Notes: generated by a model not told the origin, from the sequence alone. Positions 9,228-18,677 are shown, numbered from the stretch's first letter. The stretch: DNA of 64,000 bases from Sphingobacteriia bacterium 28-36-52 (GCA_002281575.1 NCGN01000011.1:1-64000), one strand, 5' to 3'. Program-made: numbers and translations.

Positions 9228-10382
9228 ATGCATTTTCAGTTGAGTGAAGAACATTTGATGATTCAGAAGGCGGCAAGAGATTTTGCCCAAAATGAGTGTA
9301 AGCCCGGCGTTATTGAAAGGGATGAACACCAAAAATACCCCTACGAACAAGTAATGAAATTAGCTGAATTGGGTTTTATGGGAATGATGGTAAGCCCTGA
9401 TTATGGTGGTGCAGGAATGGACACCCTTAGTTATGTATTGGCTATGGAAGAAATTAGTAAGGTTGATGCTAGCACTAGTGTTAGTATGAGCGTGAACAAT
9501 AGCTTAGTATGTTGGGGGTTAGAAACTTTTGGGAACGAAGAACAAAAGAAAAAATACTTAACGCCATTGGCACAAGGTAGAAAAGACGACAAACTTTTTA
9601 TAGGTGCTTTTTTATTAAGTGAGCCTGAGGCAGGAAGTGATGCAACAAGTCAACAAACAACTGCTGAAGACAAAGGAGACCATTATTTATTAAATGGTAC
9701 AAAAAACTGGATTACCAATGGTTCTTCCGCATCCGTTTATTTAGTAATTGCCCAAACAGACCCAGCCAAAGGAAGTAAGGGCATCAATGCTTTTATTGTT
9801 GAAAAAAACTGGCCAGGTGTAACGGTGGCTGCAAAAGAAAATAAATTAGGTATCAGGGGTAGCGATACACATACCATTTTATTTAACGATGTAATTGTTC
9901 CAAAAGAGAATAGGATAGGGGAAGATGGTTTTGGTTTCAAGTTTGCCATGAAAACATTAGCTGGAGGTAGAATTGGTATTGCTTCCCAAGCTTTGGGAAT
10001 TGCCAGTGGTGCTTACGAATTAGCCTTAGCCTACAGCAAACAACGTAAAGCTTTTGGAAAAGAAATCATGCACCATCAAGCCATTCAATTTAAATTAGCT
10101 GATATGGCTACTAAAATTGAAGCAGCTCGATTACTTTGCCTAAAAGCAGCTTGGGAAAAAGACAATGGATTAGATTATACCTTAAGCTCTTCAATGGCAA
10201 AAGTTTTTGCGAGTGAAGCTGCTATGTGGATATCAACTGAAGCTGTTCAAATTCATGGTGGTTATGGATTTGTGAAAGAGTATCATGTTGAGCGTTTAAT
10301 GCGTGATGCAAAAATCACCCAGATTTATGAAGGTACTAGTGAGGTTCAAAGAATTGTAATTAGTAGAAGTATATTAAAATAA
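9228..10382 (+). CDS. acyl-CoA dehydrogenase, short-chain (butyryl-CoA dehydrogenase type)
   Basis: A flavoprotein that introduces the trans-2 double bond into acyl-CoA thioesters, passing electrons to ETF. Its 384 residues match the soluble AcdA/BCAD group. Signatures are visible in order: the helical N-domain (FQLSEEHLMIQKAARDFA), the FAD/substrate block (LLSEPEAGSDA), the middle beta-domain, and the C-terminal helices with QIYEGTSEVQ, whose Glu near residue 368 is the catalytic base. Substrate chain length or branching cannot be read with certainty. Five bases separate it from the next gene. Confidence 0.93.
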   Translation: MHFQLSEEHLMIQKAARDFAQNECKPGVIERDEHQKYPYEQVMKLAELGFMGMMVSPDYGGAGMDTLSYVLAMEEISKVDASTSVSMSVNNSLVCWGLETFGNEEQKKKYLTPLAQGRKDDKLFIGAFLLSEPEAGSDATSQQTTAEDKGDHYLLNGTKNWITNGSSASVYLVIAQTDPAKGSKGINAFIVEKNWPGVTVAAKENKLGIRGSDTHTILFNDVIVPKENRIGEDGFGFKFAMKTLAGGRIGIASQALGIASGAYELALAYSKQRKAFGKEIMHHQAIQFKLADMATKIEAARLLCLKAAWEKDNGLDYTLSSSMAKVFASEAAMWISTEAVQIHGGYGFVKEYHVERLMRDAKITQIYEGTSEVQRIVISRSILK

Positions 10383-10387
10383 GGTAG

Positions 10388-11551
10388 ATGAAATTAAAGT
10401 GCTTGCTCTTATTCTTGTTGTTTTTCTACATGAATAAGAGCATTGCTTTTGATACTACAATTGTAACTCAACTGCTACATCGTATTGAGCAGCTTCAAGT
10501 AAAAGAAGACGGCATTTTTCCGAAAGGACATTTTTCCTCTTACAGAACTTATGCACTTAATCAAGATCGACAAAAAGCTGATATTAATCCATTTTTTACT
10601 GGACTAATTGTTTTTACCTTAAATAGGATTAAAGACCAACTTACCCCTTACCAACAAAAACTGGTTGAGCAGATTGCTTCAAATGCAGCGCCTTCGTTTG
10701 CAAAATTTAAAAATCGGAAGGGGAGAGATACGTATAATTTTTGGCCAACAGACACGGCACAAATTTTTCCGAATAGTGGTTGGATGAACCTTTTTAATAA
10801 GCAACAATCATTGCCAGATGATATGGATGATACTGCTATTATTCTAATGGCGTTAAACGCAGATAAACAAACAGCCTCAAATGTTCATTTCTTGATGCAA
10901 GAATATATTAATGGCGCAAAGGGGAAAATCAATAATACAATTGCTTCAATTAGTCATTTACCGGCCTATTCAGTTTGGTTTGGTAAAAAAATGCCAGTTG
11001 ATTTTGATATTTCTGTACTAAGCAACGTGCTCTATTTTGTTCAAGCATATAAACTGCCATTTACAAATGCAGATTCATCAAGTATTCAAGTGATTGTAAA
11101 TATTCTAGAAGAAAACAAACATATAACTGAACCAAGCGTTATTTCTCCCCATTATGGTAGTACAGAAATTATTTTATATCATCTCTCAAGATTAATGGCA
11201 TTAAACCCTATACCAGCAATTGAAAATTTTAGACCTATACTCGTTCAACAAACTCAAGAATTACAACAAAAAACACAATCATTCTTGAGCCAAGTACTTT
11301 TGTCATCCGCATTACTAAATTGGGGGATAAAGCCAAATGAAATAAATATTCAAAGCAATCAAAATTTAAAAGGATTAATTGAAGATGAATCATTTTCTTT
11401 TTTTATTGCGAATATGGCTTCTATATTACCCGGTCAACTAAAAAAAACTTTTACGGCAAGTTCTTTGGGTAAATTCAATTACTATTGCCCTGCCTTTAAC
11501 AATGTACTCTTATTAGAGAATATTATTTTACATCAAAAATTGGTTAATTAA
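10388..11551 (+). CDS. exported alpha/alpha-toroid-like protein with a DxDDTA motif; function unknown
   Basis: A 387-residue protein with a signal peptide (ending near NKSIAF) and a long helical body. Two short repeats recall prenyltransferase/terpene-cyclase alpha-toroids: PDDMDDTAIILMAL (residues 143-156) and PVDFDISVLSNVLYF. The first contains D-M-D-D-T-A at 145-150, the DxDDTA acid motif of class II terpene cyclases, but the protein is only about half the size of a squalene-hopene cyclase, is exported, and lacks clear QW repeats. I would not call it a cyclase; a toroid protein acting on an envelope substrate is an equal possibility. It follows the acyl-CoA dehydrogenase by 5 bases. Confidence 0.6.
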   Translation: MKLKCLLLFLLFFYMNKSIAFDTTIVTQLLHRIEQLQVKEDGIFPKGHFSSYRTYALNQDRQKADINPFFTGLIVFTLNRIKDQLTPYQQKLVEQIASNAAPSFAKFKNRKGRDTYNFWPTDTAQIFPNSGWMNLFNKQQSLPDDMDDTAIILMALNADKQTASNVHFLMQEYINGAKGKINNTIASISHLPAYSVWFGKKMPVDFDISVLSNVLYFVQAYKLPFTNADSSSIQVIVNILEENKHITEPSVISPHYGSTEIILYHLSRLMALNPIPAIENFRPILVQQTQELQQKTQSFLSQVLLSSALLNWGIKPNEINIQSNQNLKGLIEDESFSFFIANMASILPGQLKKTFTASSLGKFNYYCPAFNNVLLLENIILHQKLVN

Positions 11552-11563
11552 TCTATCAGTTCT

Positions 11564-12238
11564 ATGCCCGTAAATACCATCGCATATCAAAATATAATAA
11601 AAGAATTAATTAGTTCTAGTACCATTTTAGTAGCTGTGAGCAAAACCAAGCCCAACGAAGACTTAATGGAATTATACGAATTAGGTCAAAGGGATTTTGG
11701 AGAAAACTATGTGCAAGAATTGGTAGACAAAGCGGCAAGTTTACCTAAAGATATTCGCTGGCATTTTATTGGACATTTGCAAAGCAATAAAGTAAAATAC
11801 ATTGCTCCATTTGTTCACTTGATTCATGGGGTGGATAGTTTAAAGTTGTTACAAGAAATCAACAAGCAAGCAATCAAAAACAACCGGGTTATTGATTGCT
11901 TGTTACAAATTCATATTGCAGAGGAAGAAACAAAATTTGGATTAGATGAAACAGAGTTGGAGCAGATAATTACTCAAATTGACCAAATACCTAATATAAG
12001 GATTTGCGGCTTAATGGGAATGGCCTCTTTTAGTGAGGATCAACATAAAGTTCGGAATGAGTTTAAAAAATTAAACCGCATCTTCACTCAAAACAAACCT
12101 TGGTTCATCAAACATTCAAGTAAAGAACCCATCTTATCAATGGGCATGAGTGGCGATTACCCAATGGCGATAGAAGAGGGAAGTAACTTGGTAAGAATTG
12201 GCAGTTTATTATTTGGCGCAAGAAATTATACCAAATAA
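11564..12238 (+). CDS. yggS: YggS-family pyridoxal phosphate homeostasis protein (PLPBP)
   Basis: YggS/PLPBP proteins bind PLP and buffer the cell's PLP supply; they have no firmly known enzymatic reaction. The 224-residue protein is a single alanine-racemase-like TIM barrel. The PLP lysine is Lys27 in VAVSKTKP. Other family blocks are FGENYVQE, WHFIGHLQSNK, and the C-terminal MGMSGDYPMAIEEGSNLVRIGSLLFG that holds the phosphate. It begins 12 bases after the toroid-like protein and ends at a bidirectional terminator. Confidence 0.93.
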   Translation: MPVNTIAYQNIIKELISSSTILVAVSKTKPNEDLMELYELGQRDFGENYVQELVDKAASLPKDIRWHFIGHLQSNKVKYIAPFVHLIHGVDSLKLLQEINKQAIKNNRVIDCLLQIHIAEEETKFGLDETELEQIITQIDQIPNIRICGLMGMASFSEDQHKVRNEFKKLNRIFTQNKPWFIKHSSKEPILSMGMSGDYPMAIEEGSNLVRIGSLLFGARNYTK

Positions 12239-12264
12239 AAAAGCGAACCAACCGATTCGCTTTT
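12239..12264. terminator. bidirectional terminator between yggS and the S9 peptidase gene
   Basis: AAAAGCGAA (12239-12247) pairs with TTCGCTTTT (12256-12264). It has a T-run on either strand and lies between two convergent genes. Confidence 0.8.
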
Positions 12265-12270
12265 AATAAT

Positions 12271-14181
12271 TTATAAAGTTTCCTTTAGCCATTTAAAAAA
12301 TTCCCGCTGCCATACTAGCCCGTTTTGTGCAGTAGATACCCAATGATTTTCACCAGGTAAATACAACAGTTTACTTTTTATGCCTCGCAACTGTGCCGCT
12401 TGAAATGCTTGTAATCCTTGTTCAATTGGCACCCTAAAATCAATTCCTCCTTGTACAATCATGATGGGTGTATTCCATTTAGCAACATGATTAATTGGAT
12501 TTTGAAGTCCGTACGTTTTTTGTGTTGCAGGTTTTTTATCCCAATATGGTCCGCCATAATCAAAATTAACAAACCACAATTCTTCAGTAGTTCCATACAT
12601 ACTCTTGGTATCGAATATGCCATCGTGAGAAATGAATGTTTTGAAACGATTGTTGTGTAATCCAGCCAGCATAAATACAGAATACCCGCCATAACTTGCA
12701 CCAACACAGCCCAATCTATTCTTGTCTACAAAGGGTTCTTTGCTAATTGCATCAATAGCCGATAAATAATCGTTCATTACTTGACCCCCATGGTCTTTAC
12801 TAATTGATTCATTCCATTGAGTTCCATGCCCAGGCATTCCTCTTCTGTTAGGGGCAACTACTATATATCCTTGAGAAGCCATTAACTGAAAATTCCATCT
12901 GAAAGAATAAAATTGGGTGAGTGGGCTTTGCGGTCCACCTTGACAATACAATAAGGTTGGATATTTTTTAGACGCATTAAAACTTGGGGGATAAATTACC
13001 CAAACCAGCATTTTTTTCCCGTCTGTAGTTGGAACCCATCTTCTTTCTGTTCTACATTTTGCAATACTGCTGTAAAAAGAATCATTCACATGCGTTAGCT
13101 GCTCCAATTGATTATTCTGCAAATTCAGTTTGTATAATTCTGAAGCAGTATTCATATCTGTTCTAGAAACAACCAAGTTATTCCCTGACTGTGCTACTAT
13201 TCCAGTGATATCAAAATCTCCTGTAGTAAGTTGTTTGATTACAGGTATCATTTTAGTTAACCCTGGATTATTTACTTGGAATAATTGAAGTGTACCATTG
13301 ATTGGTGCCCAAAAAAACAAAGAACGACCATCTTCACTCCATTTAAATCCCTCTACATGAATATCATCTCTATGTGCAGTAAGGTTAATGGGGAACTTGT
13401 CATTAACCAATACAATCAGGTCTTGTTTGTCTGCTTCAAATCCATCTCTTTTCATTTGCATCCATGCCAATACTCCTTGTGTATTAAACTGTGGAGCCAA
13501 ATCGTATCCCTTATTGTTGGCAGTTAAATTTGTAGTAAGCTCGGTTTCAATATTGTATTGATATAAATCGGTATTGGTACTAACTGCATATTCGGTTCCG
13601 TATTTTTTCTTTGCTACATATACTATATGCTTGCCATCTGGGTGCCAAATAAAATCTTCATCCCCACCAAAAGGCTTAGTTGGCGCATCGTATGGCTCAT
13701 TGGGCATGATGTCTTTTCCTCGTAAAGATTTGCCATTAACATAAGGGGCTACAAATACATGGTTGTATTCGCCATCTTCCCAAGTATCCCAATGTCTATA
13801 GTTTAAAGAAGTATAAATGTATGCATCCGATTTGGGCAAGTCTGGATACAATTCTTTTCCGGCTACTTTATTAATTTTCACTTCATCTGAATACAAAATG
13901 AACTTACCATCGGCTGAAATTCGATCATTGGCAACCAAGTTTTCATTATTTGCTAATTCAATTGCTGATCCTCCAGTTATTGGAACTTTAAATTTCTTGC
14001 GATTGTTCTTATTGGCTCCAATATCAGGAGTAGTAACAGAATAAATAATATACTGTTTGTCTTTACTAATCCCTAATGGGCTAACCCTTTGTACCTGCCA
14101 TAATTTTTCTGGCGTCAGATTCTCTTGTGCTTGGGTAAGTAACATACATCCCAAAGCTGCTAATACTAATATTTTTTTCAT
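12271..14181 (-). CDS. S9-family serine peptidase (prolyl oligopeptidase/dipeptidyl-peptidase type), exported
   Basis: A 636-residue exported peptidase that should remove dipeptides or cut short peptides in the periplasm. The signal peptide MKKILVLAALGCMLLTQAQ sets the start at 14181; the longer reading from 14229 puts 16 unlikely residues in front and overlaps the upstream gene. An N-terminal beta-propeller (about 30-370) precedes the alpha/beta-hydrolase domain. The catalytic triad is visible as Ser in GASYGGYS (near 497), Asp in QGGIDFRVP (near 580) and His in GENHW (near 613). It lies 4 bases after the M20 gene, an operon of two peptidases. Confidence 0.92.
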   Translation of the reverse strand: MKKILVLAALGCMLLTQAQENLTPEKLWQVQRVSPLGISKDKQYIIYSVTTPDIGANKNNRKKFKVPITGGSAIELANNENLVANDRISADGKFILYSDEVKINKVAGKELYPDLPKSDAYIYTSLNYRHWDTWEDGEYNHVFVAPYVNGKSLRGKDIMPNEPYDAPTKPFGGDEDFIWHPDGKHIVYVAKKKYGTEYAVSTNTDLYQYNIETELTTNLTANNKGYDLAPQFNTQGVLAWMQMKRDGFEADKQDLIVLVNDKFPINLTAHRDDIHVEGFKWSEDGRSLFFWAPINGTLQLFQVNNPGLTKMIPVIKQLTTGDFDITGIVAQSGNNLVVSRTDMNTASELYKLNLQNNQLEQLTHVNDSFYSSIAKCRTERRWVPTTDGKKMLVWVIYPPSFNASKKYPTLLYCQGGPQSPLTQFYSFRWNFQLMASQGYIVVAPNRRGMPGHGTQWNESISKDHGGQVMNDYLSAIDAISKEPFVDKNRLGCVGASYGGYSVFMLAGLHNNRFKTFISHDGIFDTKSMYGTTEELWFVNFDYGGPYWDKKPATQKTYGLQNPINHVAKWNTPIMIVQGGIDFRVPIEQGLQAFQAAQLRGIKSKLLYLPGENHWVSTAQNGLVWQREFFKWLKETL

Positions 14182-14185
14182 GCAT

Positions 14186-15481
14186 TTATTTTTTGCCCGT
14201 TTTTGCATAATCCAATACCAAGTGTACAAAAGCTTTTACCCCAACATCTAGTTTGGAATCATTAATCATAAAACCTGGTGTATGATGATCTGGTGCTGTT
14301 TCAAAACTAGCAAACTGAGGATCTCTGGCACCTAAGAAGAAATAAAATGCAGGTGCTTTGGTTCCAAAAAAGGAGAAATCTTCTGCACCAGTAACCCAAT
14401 TAGTTAGCTTAACATTGGCAGCCCCACCTGCAGCAGTTTCTAAAGAGGGGAGGGTTCTTGCAACTAATTCAGGATCACTATAAGTAACCAAGGTTTTAGT
14501 ATCAATCATTACTTCTGCTGTAGTTCCATTTGCTTCTGCAATATTTTTTGCAATCAATTTTATTTTTTCGTGTACATATTTCTGAACTTGATCATCTAGG
14601 GTTCTAATGGTACCTTCCATGATGGCCTCTTCCGGAATAATATTGGATCTAACGCCTGACTGAATTTTACCAACTGAAACTACCACTGGAGATTTAGTGA
14701 TGTCGATATTTCTGCTTACAATGGTTTGTAATGCTTGAATAATTTCAGCGCTTACTACAATAGGATCAATAGCGTTCCAAGGGTATGCACCATGACTCTG
14801 TTTACCTTTCACTTTAATGGTAAACCAATCAGAAGAAGCCATAGTAGATCCTGGCTTATAATAAATTTTACCTAGATCGTATTTTGAGTTGATATGAATA
14901 CCAAATACTGCATCCACTTTAGGGTTATCCATTGCACCTTCTTTTATCATCAATGGAGCACCACCTTCTTCTGTTCCGGGAGGACCTTCTTCTGCTGGTT
15001 GAAATAAGAATACCACCGTACCACTAATATCATTCTTTATTTTGCTTAAAACTTCTGCAGCACCTAATAACATAGCTACGTGAGAATCATGTCCACAAGC
15101 ATGCATTACAGGTACAGCAGCCCCATTGTATTCTCCTTTGGCTTTTGAAGCAAAGGCTAAATTGTTTCTTTCTTCAACAGGCAAGCCATCCATATCGGCC
15201 CTTAATGCAACAACTGGACCTGGCTTACCGCCCTTTAATATGCCAACAACACCTGTTTTTGCTACTATACGCGTACTAATACCAAAACTCTTCAACGTTT
15301 CTTCTACTTTTTTACATGTATTGAATTCTCGATTTCCTAATTCTGGAAACTCATGAAAATACCTACGCCAATTAATTACTTTGGCATTTTCATCTTTAAA
15401 CAATTGTTCTAGGGTTGCCTGTGAGGGTTGTGCTACTACTGTTCCTGAAACCAGTAATAGGAAGGTGATCATTTTTTTCAT
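14186..15481 (-). CDS. M20-family amidohydrolase, exported
   Basis: A 431-residue metallo-amidohydrolase of the M20D group (hippurate hydrolase/N-acyl-amino-acid deacylase type) with a signal peptide (MKKMITFLLLVSGTVVAQ), so probably periplasmic. Metal-site blocks are ALRADMDGLPVEE, MHACGHDSHVAML and QPAEEGPPGTEEGGA, with the family's dimerisation domain in the middle (KGKQSHGAYPWNAIDP). The substrate is likely an N-acylated amino acid or peptide. It is the first gene of a two-gene operon with the S9 peptidase. Confidence 0.92.
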   Translation of the reverse strand: MKKMITFLLLVSGTVVAQPSQATLEQLFKDENAKVINWRRYFHEFPELGNREFNTCKKVEETLKSFGISTRIVAKTGVVGILKGGKPGPVVALRADMDGLPVEERNNLAFASKAKGEYNGAAVPVMHACGHDSHVAMLLGAAEVLSKIKNDISGTVVFLFQPAEEGPPGTEEGGAPLMIKEGAMDNPKVDAVFGIHINSKYDLGKIYYKPGSTMASSDWFTIKVKGKQSHGAYPWNAIDPIVVSAEIIQALQTIVSRNIDITKSPVVVSVGKIQSGVRSNIIPEEAIMEGTIRTLDDQVQKYVHEKIKLIAKNIAEANGTTAEVMIDTKTLVTYSDPELVARTLPSLETAAGGAANVKLTNWVTGAEDFSFFGTKAPAFYFFLGARDPQFASFETAPDHHTPGFMINDSKLDVGVKAFVHLVLDYAKTGKK

Positions 15482-15575
15482 AAGAGCAAATAGTTAAGAA
15501 ATTCTAAGGTACTGAATACCTTTATTAAATTTAACGGAACTAAGAATATAAAACGAGATTCTGTTAAACTTAGTG

Positions 15576-15583
15576 TAACTTCA
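15576..15583 (+). promoter_or_regulatory. putative -7 element of the Pmp3-like gene
   Basis: TAACTTCA resembles the TAnnTTTG/TAnnTTCG elements of this window and lies 18 bases before the ATG at 15601. Confidence 0.35.
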
Positions 15584-15600
15584 AAGAAACCGTAATACTT

Positions 15601-16023
15601 ATGAAAAAAATCATCTATTTAATAGCAGCAGCTATTGTTTTTAATTTTTCAACAGCAACTGCTTCATCCGTTGGAACCACAACCGGGGAAACCAATAAGT
15701 CTTCGGCTACAGCTAGTACATCAATAACCATGGACGATGCAGTAGTAACAGATGCCATGAGTCAATTTAAGAGTTTGTCAAGAGTAGACAGAAAAGCCAA
15801 ATTAAAAGAAGTAAAAAGTTTAATGAAAGAGTACAAAGCCAATAAAGCTAGTGCTACACCCTCAACAGACAAAGTATTGTTGGCTATCTTAGCTATATTA
15901 CTTCCCCCTTTAGCTGTTTACTTGCATGAAGGAACTACCAATGGTACTTTTTGGATTAGCGTTTTACTTACTTTATTGTTCTGGATACCTGGTGTTATTT
16001 TTGCCCTGATAACGGTATTATAA
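15601..16023 (+). CDS. Pmp3/YqaE-like small membrane protein with signal peptide and linker
   Basis: A 140-residue protein. Residues 1-21 look like a signal peptide, about 22-90 form a polar Ser/Thr/Lys-rich stretch, and about 91-140 match the Pmp3/UPF0057 proteolipid (LAILLPPLAVYLHEG, then LLTLLFWIPGVIFALITVL). Pmp3 proteins usually consist of the roughly 50-residue hairpin alone and affect membrane potential or salt tolerance. Here the hairpin is joined to an exported-looking N-terminus. It converges on the mutase gene with one base between their stops. Confidence 0.8.
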   Translation: MKKIIYLIAAAIVFNFSTATASSVGTTTGETNKSSATASTSITMDDAVVTDAMSQFKSLSRVDRKAKLKEVKSLMKEYKANKASATPSTDKVLLAILAILLPPLAVYLHEGTTNGTFWISVLLTLLFWIPGVIFALITVL

Positions 16024-16024
16024 A

Positions 16025-17587
16025 TTACCTATGTTCTCCGTATACTTGGCGAAGTGTATCTGCTATTTCGCCAAGTGTACAATAGGTTTCAACTGCTTCT
16101 ACCACCAACGGCATCAAGTTTTTTGTGCCCATTGCTGCAGATTTAATAGCTGCTAAACATTGATCTACCTTTGCTTGGTCTCTTTTATATTTCAATTCAG
16201 TCAACTTTGCTGTTTGGAGTTGACGAATACTATCGTCAATTTTAAAACCAGGCACAGGATTTTCTTTATCAATGGTAAACTTATTTACCCCAACAATAAT
16301 CTTATCACCACATTCAATATTTCGCTGATATTCAAATGCACTTCGGGCAATTTCATCCTGCATAAAACCTTGTTCAATGGCACTTACACTGCCACCCATT
16401 GCAGTTATTTTATTCATTAGTTCCCAAGCTTTGTTCTCTACTTCTGAAGTTAGCGATTCCACAAAATAACTGCCTGCTAATGGATCAACTGTATCAGGTG
16501 CCCCACTTTCAAAAGCAACAATCTGCTGGGTTCTTAATGCAATCCTAGCCGCTTCTTCTGTGGGCAAACTCAATGCTTCATCATAACCATTGGTATGCAA
16601 GCTTTGTGTACCTCCAAGCACTGCAGCAAGTGTTTGAATCGTTACCCTGCTGATATTATTTAGAGGTTGCTGAGCCGTTAATGTGGCACCCCCAGTTTGA
16701 GTATGAAAACGCAACATCATTGCTTTTTCATCTGTTGCCCCTAATTCTTTCATAATTCGTGCCCACATTTTTCGGGCAGCACGAAACTTGGCAACTTCCT
16801 CAAATAAATTATTATGCGCATTAAAAAAGAAGGACAATCTTTTTCCAAATACGTTGATGTCTAAACCCTTTGCCAGCGCAGCTTCCACGTATGCTTTACC
16901 ATTACTTAATGTAAAAGCTATTTCTTGAACAGCTGTACTGCCTGCTTCACGAATATGATAACCAGAAATAGATATCGTATTCCATTTAGGTAAAGAAGTA
17001 CTGCACCATTCAAATATATCGGTGATTATTCTCATGGAAGGTTTAGGTGGATAAATATATGTTCCTCTAGCTGCGTACTCTTTTAATATATCATTTTGAA
17101 TAGTTCCAGTAACCTTATTTAAATCGGCCCCCTGTTTTTTTGCTAATGCAACATACATAGCCAATAAAATAAAACCAGTTGCATTTATGGTCATAGAAGT
17201 ACTTACTTGTTCCAATTGAATCCTTTTAAACAACAACTCCATGTCTTCTAAACTATCAATAGCAACACCTACTTTTCCAACTTCCCCTTCAGATAAAGCA
17301 TGATCACTATCATATCCAATTTGTGTAGGCAAGTCAAATGCCACGCTCAAACCCATTACGCCTTGGCTTAACAAATAATGGTATCGTTTATTACTTTCCT
17401 CTGCAGTAGAAAATCCTGCATACTGTCGCATAGTCCATAATTTACCTCGATACATATCGGCTTGAACACCTCTAGTATAAGGAAACTCACCTGGCATCTC
17501 TGTACTTAATTTTAATGCCTCAATATCTTCAGCTGTATAACAAGCTTTTATTTCAATTCCACTATCTGTCATTTTTTTCGATGGCAT
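16025..17587 (-). CDS. methylmalonyl-CoA mutase, large (catalytic) subunit without cobalamin domain
   Basis: A 520-residue acyl-CoA mutase TIM barrel; with a separate cobalamin-binding subunit it interconverts methylmalonyl-CoA and succinyl-CoA or a similar pair. It begins with the family block [21 protein letters not shown] (first 20 residues typical) and includes [16 protein letters not shown]. Tyr in RQYAGFS and Arg in PSMRII agree with methylmalonyl-CoA rather than isobutyryl-CoA specificity, though this is judged from memory of the residues. No B12 domain (DxHxxG) follows, and no gene for one is nearby. It lies 15 bases after a small membrane-anchored protein. Confidence 0.88.
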   Translation of the reverse strand: MPSKKMTDSGIEIKACYTAEDIEALKLSTEMPGEFPYTRGVQADMYRGKLWTMRQYAGFSTAEESNKRYHYLLSQGVMGLSVAFDLPTQIGYDSDHALSEGEVGKVGVAIDSLEDMELLFKRIQLEQVSTSMTINATGFILLAMYVALAKKQGADLNKVTGTIQNDILKEYAARGTYIYPPKPSMRIITDIFEWCSTSLPKWNTISISGYHIREAGSTAVQEIAFTLSNGKAYVEAALAKGLDINVFGKRLSFFFNAHNNLFEEVAKFRAARKMWARIMKELGATDEKAMMLRFHTQTGGATLTAQQPLNNISRVTIQTLAAVLGGTQSLHTNGYDEALSLPTEEAARIALRTQQIVAFESGAPDTVDPLAGSYFVESLTSEVENKAWELMNKITAMGGSVSAIEQGFMQDEIARSAFEYQRNIECGDKIIVGVNKFTIDKENPVPGFKIDDSIRQLQTAKLTELKYKRDQAKVDQCLAAIKSAAMGTKNLMPLVVEAVETYCTLGEIADTLRQVYGEHR

Positions 17588-17602
17588 GGTACTCTTTTTA
17601 TA

Positions 17603-18103
17603 TTACAATAATTGCTTGGCTTCATAACTCAATGCTTCCGACACCAATTCATGTAAAACCGCTGTAGGATTGGTCATTAAGTATTGCATGATGGCTTTTT
17701 GCAAATCTAATCCTGTTGCTTCAGCGGGTAATTGCTGCCCAATTTGGTTGATGATTTGTAAATTTTTTTCTTTCAAATTTTTAATCGCCTTCCAAGATGC
17801 AGGGCTGATATACATTTGCTGGGTTACGTTAAAATCAAATTCCTCCCGTATAATTTTAGTATACATTATTTGAAGTTCAGCTGCTGAAATGGCATTTGCT
17901 GCATTTCTATTGATTAAGTTAGGCAAAGCAATTCTATCTGTCAATAATAGAAGGCGTTCGTAAGCTTGCAATGGCAGCGGACTGTTTGCCTTACTTTGTT
18001 GCTTTTCATAAATGATCAGCCTGCGTTGTAAGTATATTAAATAACCTGCCATAGAAGCTATAAAAACAGCCACTATTACCGTAATTAACACCGAATTATC
18101 CAT
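17603..18103 (-). CDS. membrane-anchored protein of unknown function, co-transcribed with the mutase
   Basis: A 166-residue protein with an N-terminal membrane helix (about residues 5-24, ITVIVAVFIASMAGYLIYL) followed by a basic QRR and a mainly helical soluble part on the cytoplasmic side. No catalytic motif or known family is evident. It has its own promoter element (18128-18121) and is the first gene of a pair with the methylmalonyl-CoA mutase subunit, which suggests a shared function that I cannot name. Confidence 0.7.
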   Translation of the reverse strand: MDNSVLITVIVAVFIASMAGYLIYLQRRLIIYEKQQSKANSPLPLQAYERLLLLTDRIALPNLINRNAANAISAAELQIMYTKIIREEFDFNVTQQMYISPASWKAIKNLKEKNLQIINQIGQQLPAEATGLDLQKAIMQYLMTNPTAVLHELVSEALSYEAKQLL

Positions 18104-18120
18104 TCTCTAGATTCTTTATA

Positions 18121-18128
18121 CAAAGGTA
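18121..18128 (-). promoter_or_regulatory. putative -7 element of the mutase operon
   Basis: TACCTTTG on the minus strand is a full match to TAnnTTTG, 17 bases before the ATG at 18103. Confidence 0.5.
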
Positions 18129-18190
18129 GGGGATGAACAAGGAATTCCTTCTATCGTAAACCTAAAGAGGCGAGGGTTCAGGCAAAATGG

Positions 18191-18198
18191 TAACTTTG
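18191..18198 (+). promoter_or_regulatory. putative -7 element of the IscA-type gene
   Basis: TAACTTTG is a full match to TAnnTTTG, 17 bases before the ATG at 18216. Confidence 0.5.
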
Positions 18199-18215
18199 TA
18201 CCTTAAATATTGAAT

Positions 18216-18566
18216 ATGGAAACAGCAATTACAACTCAAATTCCAGTAACCCTCACTGAGGGGGCAATTGTAGAAATTAAGCGATTAATGGCTGAACCCA
18301 ACTTTGACACTACACAACGTTTAAGAGTGGGCGTAAAAGGGGGCGGATGCAGTGGTATGACTTATGTGTTGGGTTTTGATCAAACCGAAAAAGAAGATGA
18401 ATTATTTGAAATTGAAGGAATACCATGTATAATGAATAAAAGCCATAGCCTTTACTTATATGGCATGGAAATAGATTGGCAGGGTGGCCTTAATAGCAGG
18501 GGTTTTACTTTTAGTAATCCAAACGCCAGCAAAACTTGCGGCTGCGGAACTTCATTTGCTGTTTAA
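18216..18566 (+). CDS. iron-sulfur cluster assembly accessory protein (IscA/ErpA/SufA type)
   Basis: An A-type carrier that holds a [2Fe-2S] or [4Fe-4S] cluster and passes it to target proteins. The 116-residue protein has the three conserved cysteines: one in GGGCSGMTY and two in the C-terminal CGCGTSF. The HesB-like fold fills almost the whole protein. I chose the ATG at 18216 rather than the in-frame TTG at 18210. No suf or isc genes are adjacent, so it may be a stand-alone carrier; which of IscA, ErpA or SufA it matches cannot be told here. Confidence 0.92.
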   Translation: METAITTQIPVTLTEGAIVEIKRLMAEPNFDTTQRLRVGVKGGGCSGMTYVLGFDQTEKEDELFEIEGIPCIMNKSHSLYLYGMEIDWQGGLNSRGFTFSNPNASKTCGCGTSFAV

Positions 18567-18626
18567 GTCAAAAACAACCGCTTCAAATTATTTGAGGTTA
18601 TAATCCATCCAAAATTGAATTAAAAT

Positions 18627-18659
18627 AAAAATGCCCCAATTTACATTGAGGCATTTTTT
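18627..18659. terminator. bidirectional terminator between the IscA-type gene and secDF
   Basis: AAAAATGCC (18627-18635) pairs with GGCATTTTT (18650-18658), extended inward by CAAT/ATTG with one mismatch and a four-base loop. T-runs on both strands, between convergent genes. Confidence 0.85.
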
Positions 18660-18677
18660 ATTAAATAACTTATTAGA

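Noticed and set aside
14182..14229. Longer N-terminus for the S9 peptidase
   Set aside because: It would hide the signal peptide behind 16 basic residues and overlap the M20 gene.
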